A stretch of DNA of 39,622 nucleotides. Origin: Pediococcus argentinicus. GTDB lineage: Bacteria; Bacillota; Bacilli; Lactobacillales; Lactobacillaceae. A model generated the notes under the pieces. That model searched no databases and was not told the origin of the DNA. It was given only the letters and a program-made list of their open reading frames with translations. The position numbers were made by a program, and so were the translations under genes. The stretch's first letter is position 1. Each line of letters begins with the position of its first letter. Below, piece by piece: positions 35,503 through 39,622 of the stretch. The stretch is taken from the NCBI RefSeq assembly GCF_001437605.1, contig NZ_JQCQ01000015.1:2371-41992 (forward strand), written 5' to 3'.

Positions 35503-35538
35503 AAAAAAAGATCATAGTTGCAACATGCAACTACAATC
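35503..35538 (-). terminator. Terminator after nusB
   Basis: A 13-base stem (minus strand GATTGTAGTTGCA / TGCAACTATGATC, two G-T pairs) with a three-base loop is followed by seven T. It ends the efp-yqhY-nusB unit. Confidence 0.92.
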
Positions 35539-35547
35539 TACAGTTTT

Positions 35548-35958
35548 TTAATGTTCATCAGCAATTTTTGATAAAACACCGTTAATAAACTTACGGGAAT
35601 TATCATCGGCAAATGTTTTAGCAAGCTCAATTGACTCATTAATAACCACATTATCAGGTGTGTCATTTTGATCTGTTAATTCAAAAGTTCCTAATTCTAA
35701 AATAATTAAATCAGGATTTGTTAGTCGTGTAATTGACCAACCCTTTTTCAATTTAGAACTAATTTGAGCTTTTAAGTCATCTTCATGTTCCAAAACGCCA
35801 TCTATCAAATAGTTTAAATACTGAGTATCTTGTTCAGTTGTATCATATTGTTCAAGAACCTGGTCTTTAATATCAACTAGATTGCCATCTTTGTTGGCAT
35901 TTTTAGCAAAGAGAACTTGAAAAGCACTTTCGCGAATCTGGTGACGGTTTATTTTCAC
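35548..35958 (-). CDS. nusB: Transcription antitermination protein NusB
   Basis: All-helical RNA-binding protein of 136 residues that, with S10 (NusE), binds boxA of rRNA operons. Typical segments are R-E-S-A-F-Q-V-L-F near residue 9, and V-V-I-N-E-S-I-E-L-A-K-T-F, ending with K-F-I-N-G-V-L-S-K-I. Its ATG overlaps the yqhY stop by four bases. Confidence 0.97.
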   Translation of the reverse strand: MKINRHQIRESAFQVLFAKNANKDGNLVDIKDQVLEQYDTTEQDTQYLNYLIDGVLEHEDDLKAQISSKLKKGWSITRLTNPDLIILELGTFELTDQNDTPDNVVINESIELAKTFADDNSRKFINGVLSKIADEH

Positions 35959-36386
35959 TTTTCTTCACCATCTTTTTCTGCAAAAATATCATCCGGATCA
36001 ATTGAAGAATTAGTTTCTTCAGGTAACATTCCGTCGACTTCAATGTTAACTTCATTGATAACAATTTCAGTCATAAATAAAATTTGTTGCTTAATTTTTT
36101 CTTGAAGTTTAGCTGCAGTTTGAGGAACAGAAATACCAAAGTCGAGTACCACGTTTACTTCAATCACTAGTCCACGATCATCTTCAGTTAACTTAATTCC
36201 AGAAGCTCCCGATTCTAAACCTAAAAGAGCACTAACGCCCTTCGAAAAACTACTGTTAACTAAATGAACTCCTTGAACTTGTTCAGCAGTAATTCCCGCA
36301 ATGATTTCAATCACTTCAGGAGCAAGTGAAATTTGACCATTTTTTGAACTATCATCACTTAATGTTAAATACTTACTTTCTGCCAT
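35955..36386 (-). CDS. yqhY: Asp23/Gls24 family protein (YqhY)
   Basis: Protein of 143 residues of the Asp23 family: I-S-L-A-P-E-V-I-E-I-I-A-G near residue 19, G-V-H-L-V-N, and V-I-E-V-N-V-V-L-D-F-G. The C-terminus is acidic. YqhY lies between efp and nusB in many Firmicutes and in Bacillus has been linked to acetyl-CoA carboxylase control through its neighbours accBC; no acc genes occur here, so that link cannot be supported by context. It is a paralogue of yloU at 16384-16746. Confidence 0.93.
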   Translation of the reverse strand: MAESKYLTLSDDSSKNGQISLAPEVIEIIAGITAEQVQGVHLVNSSFSKGVSALLGLESGASGIKLTEDDRGLVIEVNVVLDFGISVPQTAAKLQEKIKQQILFMTEIVINEVNIEVDGMLPEETNSSIDPDDIFAEKDGEEK

Positions 36387-36398
36387 TTCAAGACCCCC

Positions 36399-36962
36399 TT
36401 ATGCTCGTGAAACGTAAGTTCCATCAGAAGTATTGATTGTTAAAGCATCACCCTCGTTAACAAAGAATGGAACTTGAACTACCAATCCTGTTTCCATCGT
36501 AGCTGGTTTTGAACCACCACTGGCAGTATTTCCCTTAATACCAGGTTCTGTAGCCACTACTTTCATATCAATTGTGTTAGGTAACTCAACACCCAGCGTT
36601 TCAGTACCGTAGAAAGAGATACTAACATTCATGTTTTCAATTAGATAATTTTTTTCGTAATCTAGTCGTTCTTCAGGAATTTCAACTTGTTCATAGGTTT
36701 CATTATCCATGAAAACAAAATTTGCTCCATCATTATATAGATATTGCATTCTTTTTGTTTCAATGTTTGCTTGTTCCATTTTTTCTCCAGCACGGAAAGT
36801 TTTTTCCTGAACCGCACCGTTTCGCAAGTTCTTTAGCTTACTTCTAACAAAAGCTCCACCTTTACCAGGCTTAACATGCTGAAACTCAACAATTCGCCAG
36901 ATATTATTATCAAATTCAATAGTTAATCCATTTTTAAAATCCGCCGTTGAAATTGTGCTCAT
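36399..36962 (-). CDS. efp: Elongation factor P
   Basis: Translation factor that rescues ribosomes stalled on polyproline. It has 187 residues and three beta-barrel domains. The tip loop is [10 protein letters not shown], whose second lysine is the residue modified in many bacteria. The C-terminal [12 protein letters not shown] is typical. The start is the ATG after GGAGG (9 bases). A longer reading frame from 37040 would run over the promoter and is rejected. PrkC here contains Phe-Pro repeats but no long proline run. Confidence 0.97.
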   Translation of the reverse strand: MSTISTADFKNGLTIEFDNNIWRIVEFQHVKPGKGGAFVRSKLKNLRNGAVQEKTFRAGEKMEQANIETKRMQYLYNDGANFVFMDNETYEQVEIPEERLDYEKNYLIENMNVSISFYGTETLGVELPNTIDMKVVATEPGIKGNTASGGSKPATMETGLVVQVPFFVNEGDALTINTSDGTYVSRA

Positions 36963-36996
36963 TATTAAATTCCTCCAAAAAATCTTTATTACGTTA

Positions 36997-37025
36997 ACTA
37001 TAGCAATACAGCCTACTTTAAACAA
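36997..37025 (-). promoter_or_regulatory. Promoter for efp-yqhY-nusB
   Basis: Minus strand TTGTTT (37020-37025) and TATAGT (36997-37002) are 17 bases apart, with TG one base before the -10. It follows the rpmA terminator and precedes the efp ribosome binding site by about 20 bases. Confidence 0.65.
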
Positions 37026-37083
37026 GTTAAGTCTATACATAAAAGCTAAAATTAACTAAATAACTTTTATAATCCAAGGCAAC

Positions 37084-37120
37084 AAAAAAGTCGCGAGCTA
37101 AATCACTTTCGCTCACGACT
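37084..37120 (-). terminator. Terminator after rpmA
   Basis: A ten-base stem (minus strand AGTCGTGAGC / GCTCGCGACT, one T-G pair) is followed by six T. It closes the rplU-prp-rpmA unit. Confidence 0.9.
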
Positions 37121-37132
37121 ATTAATTGTTAA

Positions 37133-37420
37133 TTATTCAGCGTCTGCTACTGGGTAAACAGAAACTTGACGCTTGTCACGACCTTTACGTTCGAAGCGTA
37201 CAACTCCGTCTGAAAGAGCAAACAAAGTATCGTCATTACCACGGCCTACATTAGCACCTGGATAAATATGTGTTCCACGTTGACGATAAATGATCATTCC
37301 ACCTTTAACAGCTTGACCATCTGCACGTTTTGTACCTAAACGACGACCTGCAGAGTCACGACCGTTAGATGTGGAACCGCCCCCCTTATGATGAGAGAAG
37401 AATTGTAAATTCATTTCCAT
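37133..37420 (-). CDS. rpmA: 50S ribosomal protein L27 with cleavable N-terminal extension
   Basis: Ribosomal protein bL27, 95 residues. It starts [22 protein letters not shown]. The N-L-Q-F-F motif is the Firmicutes extension that the protease Prp removes after the second Phe, exposing the L27 end that reaches the peptidyl transferase centre. Prp is encoded immediately upstream, so protease and substrate are in one transcript. The rest ([22 protein letters not shown]) is standard. Confidence 0.97.
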   Translation of the reverse strand: MEMNLQFFSHHKGGGSTSNGRDSAGRRLGTKRADGQAVKGGMIIYRQRGTHIYPGANVGRGNDDTLFALSDGVVRFERKGRDKRQVSVYPVADAE

Positions 37421-37446
37421 GATAGTTTCACCTCCGGATTAAGTTT

Positions 37447-37773
37447 TTAATTTAAGTTTATATATTCACCGTATGACTGACTAATGTCTTTCATCCCTAA
37501 TTCAAAAGAACTAAGAATTAGTTGAACTTTTTGTTCAGCCTCCGGACTCATAGCATCTGGAACACTAACCTCCATATATCCGCCTTCTTGATTGTTTGAA
37601 ACAACCTTCGGAGAAATTGGAGTTAGCTTCTCGATACTATTAACCGTATTGATAGAAAGTACCGATATAGCTGCACAGACAATGTCTTGTCCATACTCAC
37701 CTGAATTTGCGTGACCGGTTAACTTAAAACCATTAATCTGGCCGTCTTGCTTGCTAATCCATGCTTGAATCAT
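37447..37773 (-). CDS. prp: Ribosomal-processing cysteine protease Prp
   Basis: Cysteine protease (YsxB family) of 108 residues that cleaves the N-terminus of L27. The catalytic His is in G-H-A-N-S-G-E-Y-G and the catalytic Cys in D-I-V-C-A-A-I-S-V-L. It lies between rplU and rpmA, its universal position in Firmicutes. The ATG at 37773, five bases after AGGTGG, is preferred over the GTG at 37782, which overlaps that site. Confidence 0.95.
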   Translation of the reverse strand: MIQAWISKQDGQINGFKLTGHANSGEYGQDIVCAAISVLSINTVNSIEKLTPISPKVVSNNQEGGYMEVSVPDAMSPEAEQKVQLILSSFELGMKDISQSYGEYINLN

Positions 37774-37787
37774 AGTAACCACCTACA

Positions 37788-38096
37788 TTAAGCATTGATA
37801 GAATCAATCTTAACCTTTGTATATGGCTGACGATGACCAGTTTTTGTATGCTGGTTTTTCTTAGCCTTGTACTTGAAAGTTGTGATCTTCTTTTGCTTGC
37901 CTTGTTTTTCAACAGTTCCAGCAACTGAAGCACCATCAACAACTGGTGATCCAACCTTAGTTGATTCTCCGCCGACGAAGATAACTTGATCAAAAGTAAC
38001 CTTTTCGCCTTCAGCAACGTTCAACTTTTCAACAAAAATTGATTCGCCTTCTTCAACCTTAAATTGCTTACCGCCTGTTTTAATAATTGCGTACAC
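37788..38096 (-). CDS. rplU: 50S ribosomal protein L21
   Basis: Ribosomal protein bL21, 102 residues. The protein starts at a GTG read as [14 protein letters not shown], the universal L21 start. A further GTG three codons upstream overlaps the AAAGGAGGT ribosome binding site and is rejected. The C-terminus has the K-R-R/K-x-G-H-R-Q-P-Y-T signature (K-T-G-H-R-Q-P-Y-T). It is the first gene of the rplU-prp-rpmA operon. Confidence 0.98.
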   Translation of the reverse strand: MYAIIKTGGKQFKVEEGESIFVEKLNVAEGEKVTFDQVIFVGGESTKVGSPVVDGASVAGTVEKQGKQKKITTFKYKAKKNQHTKTGHRQPYTKVKIDSINA

Positions 38097-38195
38097 GATG
38101 TGCACCTCCTTTATATATTCTAAGACTCGCCAATCTAAGTGCTATGCTTTAATACTCAGAATTGTGCGGTTGTAGCGAGAGTGTCCACATACAAC
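38097..38195 (-). ncRNA. L21 leader RNA upstream of rplU
   Basis: A leader of about 100 bases lies between the predicted transcription start and rplU. A distal pairing, CTCGC with GCGAG (38175-38179 with 38126-38130), closes a domain with A-A-C-C-G-C-A-C and A-G-C-A-T-A-G-C-A. L21 leaders of this size are known in Firmicutes. The exact family match was not tested. Confidence 0.55.
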
Positions 38196-38201
38196 TTTGA
38201 T

Positions 38202-38231
38202 ACTATAACAAAGAATTGCCTAGTAAGTCAA
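38202..38231 (-). promoter_or_regulatory. Promoter for rplU-prp-rpmA
   Basis: Minus strand TTGACT (38226-38231) and TATAGT (38202-38207) are 18 bases apart, with TG one base before the -10. It begins directly after the stop of the upstream TetR-family gene. Confidence 0.75.
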
Positions 38232-38232
38232 G

Positions 38233-38859
38233 TTAATCACCAAAAAAATCTACTAAATGTAGCTCTCCAGCCTGTCTTGGATATTGTAACGTCTTTTGAG
38301 CAATCCGGGCCATATAATGTGGAGTATAAACCATACCTTTATCTAACCAGTCAGTAACCATTCCCGTCAATCCATGGACATAAAAGGAACATATAACTTG
38401 AATTGGCAACCCATCAATCTTTAATTGATTATCAAAATAAAAAGCAAACTTTTCAAGCCAGTGACTTATTTCTATTTCAAACTTATCTTTAAAATCTGTA
38501 AAACCAGGTGTACATAATAAAACAGTGTAAGCATCGTACTTATTTGCAATTTGATCAAACATCTTAGACATTGATAAAACTGAAACCGCATGTTTTTTTA
38601 CGTTATCAATTGGTAAGTTATCAGCTCCATCAACTAACGCTGGCCTAAATATCTCTCGAACAGCATCTTCCACCACCATATTTACGAATTCGTTCTTATC
38701 TTTAAAATGCCCGTAAAATGCGCTCCGAGTAACATCGGCTTCATCCGTTATTTGACGAACATTAATGTCTTCCACGCGATAGTTTTTTAACAATTTAATA
38801 AAAGCCTCATTCAGACTTTTATTAGTTCGAAGGACACGTGGATCAGAATCATTTTTCAT
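38233..38859 (-). CDS. TetR/AcrR family transcriptional regulator
   Basis: Regulator of 208 residues. The N-terminal helix-turn-helix (about 12-60) reads L-N-E-A-F-I-K-L-L, I-N-V-R-Q-I-T-D-E-A-D-V-T-R-S-A-F-Y-G-H-F-K-D-K. The C-terminal ligand domain resembles the type seen in many Lactobacillales TetR proteins (C-S-F-Y-V-H-G-L-T-G-M). The ATG follows GGAGG by eight bases; a frame starting at 38961 adds 34 residues without a ribosome binding site and is rejected. The upstream neighbour is a lipoprotein separated by a terminator-like hairpin, so the target is unknown. Confidence 0.92.
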   Translation of the reverse strand: MKNDSDPRVLRTNKSLNEAFIKLLKNYRVEDINVRQITDEADVTRSAFYGHFKDKNEFVNMVVEDAVREIFRPALVDGADNLPIDNVKKHAVSVLSMSKMFDQIANKYDAYTVLLCTPGFTDFKDKFEIEISHWLEKFAFYFDNQLKIDGLPIQVICSFYVHGLTGMVTDWLDKGMVYTPHYMARIAQKTLQYPRQAGELHLVDFFGD

Positions 38860-38973
38860 GTAGATATCCTCCAAATTTTTAAATATTTTAGCAATTAAAC
38901 TAGTCCAAATCTCATTACTGAGAATATCCTTTATCAATAACTCTGTCAAAGATTTACACATCTGTCTAAATTA

Positions 38974-39022
38974 AAAATAGTAGTTCAGGTTGGTTTGGAA
39001 ACTCAACCTAAACTACTATTTT
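38974..39022 (-). terminator. Long hairpin after the lipoprotein gene
   Basis: The stem is AAAATAGTAGTT, one T-G wobble and AGGTTG paired with CAACCT and AACTACTATTTT, 19 pairs in all, with an eleven-base loop. On the minus strand it is followed by T-rich sequence. It probably ends the lipoprotein transcript before the TetR gene. The length suggests a small repeat element. Confidence 0.75.
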
Positions 39023-39023
39023 A

Positions 39024-39536
39024 TTATTGATCATTACCAATCTGATAGAGATCAGAGTTAGCACTGGTATCTTTTAACATCTGTTTATAAATCTTATCTT
39101 GATCATTTTTATTCTTCGTAATGCTATGAGTCATTAATTGCATTGCCTTCAACATATTATGACGAACGTGTCCAGTTAAATCATCATCAAATCCAAGTTG
39201 GTGCTTATATGCTCTCGTAAGCATACCTTGCACACCATTTGAACTTGTTCCTAACAGGTCTTTAAACTCAGCTTGATCCTTTTTACTCATTCCCTTTTGT
39301 CCTTGGTCAATTAACTGGTCGAGAGAATCTATAATTTTCTTTTCAGTATCTGGACGCTCTGAGTTAAACTTCTTCATCTCTGAAATAGTTGTCTCAATTA
39401 ATTTTTTATCATCTGATATCTTACTATACTTATCTGGTGTCACAACCACTGTGGCATAAACCTTATTATGTGTGCAGGCTCCTAACATTACAACCACTGA
39501 TAGAAGTGAAATAAGATAGATTGCTATTTTTTTCAT
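39024..39536 (-). CDS. Putative lipoprotein of unknown function
   Basis: Protein of 170 residues with a lipoprotein signal peptide: M-K-K, a hydrophobic stretch, and lipobox L-G-A-C with Cys21 as the predicted lipidation site. The mature part is hydrophilic and largely helical, rich in Lys and Asp, with no motif I recognise. A GGAGG ribosome binding site lies five bases before ATG. It is expected to be anchored to the outside of the membrane. An imperfect inverted repeat (ATTA-N8-TAAT, 39552-39567) lies in its leader and could be an operator for the downstream TetR regulator. Function is not known; I offer no specific role. Confidence 0.85.
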   Translation of the reverse strand: MKKIAIYLISLLSVVVMLGACTHNKVYATVVVTPDKYSKISDDKKLIETTISEMKKFNSERPDTEKKIIDSLDQLIDQGQKGMSKKDQAEFKDLLGTSSNGVQGMLTRAYKHQLGFDDDLTGHVRHNMLKAMQLMTHSITKNKNDQDKIYKQMLKDTSANSDLYQIGNDQ

Positions 39537-39622
39537 GGCATCCTCCGATCGATTAACTTACACTAATGATACAAAAGAATACCTTATAATTAAAGCCCGA
39601 ATTTAAAATTGAAGTGCAACAC
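39537..39622. other. Upstream region of the lipoprotein gene, window edge
   Basis: No gene is seen in these 86 bases. A TATCAT hexamer on the minus strand could be a -10 but its -35 (TTTAAT) is weak. The region also holds the ATTA-N8-TAAT inverted repeat. Confidence 0.3.

Noticed and set aside
36963-37040. N-terminal extension of EF-P to 37040
   Set aside because: It would read through the predicted promoter; the ATG at 36962 gives the standard EF-P start and length.
37754-38017. An 87-codon minus-strand frame overlapping rplU and prp
   Set aside because: It is an alternative frame of rplU with Leu/Lys/Ser-rich composition and no family resemblance.
38860-38961. N-terminal extension of the TetR gene to 38961
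   Set aside because: TetR proteins normally begin shortly before the helix-turn-helix, and the internal ATG has a strong GGAGG site; the extension has none.
1-39622. CRISPR arrays, tRNA or rRNA genes, insertion sequences, prophage or attachment sites
   Set aside because: No regularly spaced repeats, cloverleaf sequences, rRNA segments, transposases or integrases were seen; gene content is conserved housekeeping throughout.

Overview
The window is a core-genome segment of a low-GC Gram-positive bacterium, almost certainly a member of the Lactobacillaceae. The evidence is gene order: the ffh-ylxM-ftsY-smc-rnc-acpP-plsX-recG-fakA-asp23 / rpmB / thiN-rpe-rsgA-prkC-stp-rsmB-fmt-priA-coaBC-rpoZ-gmk run and the recN-argR-tlyA-ispA-xseB-xseA-folD and nusB-yqhY-efp clusters are laid out as in lactobacilli. 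The proteins are AT-rich-biased and strong AGGAGG ribosome binding sites recur. The genus cannot be fixed from the sequence alone. Nearly everything is on the minus strand; only a C69 dipeptidase, rpmB and a small YolD-like gene are on the plus strand.

Layout, left to right. (1) 1-1785: a 4-oxalocrotonate tautomerase-like gene (minus) diverges from a dipeptidase (plus), which is closed by a bidirectional terminator shared with rplS. (2) 1795-16746: translation, secretion, chromosome and lipid genes, read right to left: asp23-fakA, terminator, recG-plsX-acpP, two hairpins, rnc-smc-ftsY-ylxM-ffh, a new promoter, rpsP, terminator, rimM-trmD, a further promoter and a probable L19 leader, rplS. 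(3) 16747-17049: a 303-base divergent control region for asp23 and rpmB, including a long, foldable rpmB leader. (4) 17278-28599: gmk-rpoZ, terminator, then a tightly packed nine-gene run coaBC-priA-fmt-rsmB-stp-prkC-rsgA-rpe-thiN, with 1-20 base overlaps or short gaps. (5) 28603-29119: a divergent SOS-type promoter with two LexA-like boxes driving a small YolD-like protein. (6) 29131-35435: folD-xseA-xseB-ispA-tlyA-argR-recN. (7) 35548-38231: efp-yqhY-nusB and rplU-prp-rpmA, each with its own promoter and terminator; rplU has an L21-type leader. (8) 38233-39536: a TetR-family regulator and a lipoprotein of unknown function.

Functional themes are ribosome assembly and modification (rpsP, rimM, trmD, rplS, rpmB, rplU, rpmA with its processing protease Prp, rsgA, rsmB, tlyA, efp), SRP targeting (ffh, ylxM, ftsY), acyl-phosphate and acyl-ACP chemistry (fakA, plsX, acpP), cell-wall-sensing phosphorylation (prkC, stp), and DNA repair and restart (recG, priA, recN, xseAB). 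No mobile element, CRISPR array, tRNA or rRNA gene was found.

I did not find a clearly new multi-gene system. The observations most worth checking are the SOS-controlled YolD-like gene without an adjacent Y-family polymerase, the long hairpin in the rnc leader, the terminator between rpsP and rimM where khpA is often found, and the structured rpmB leader.
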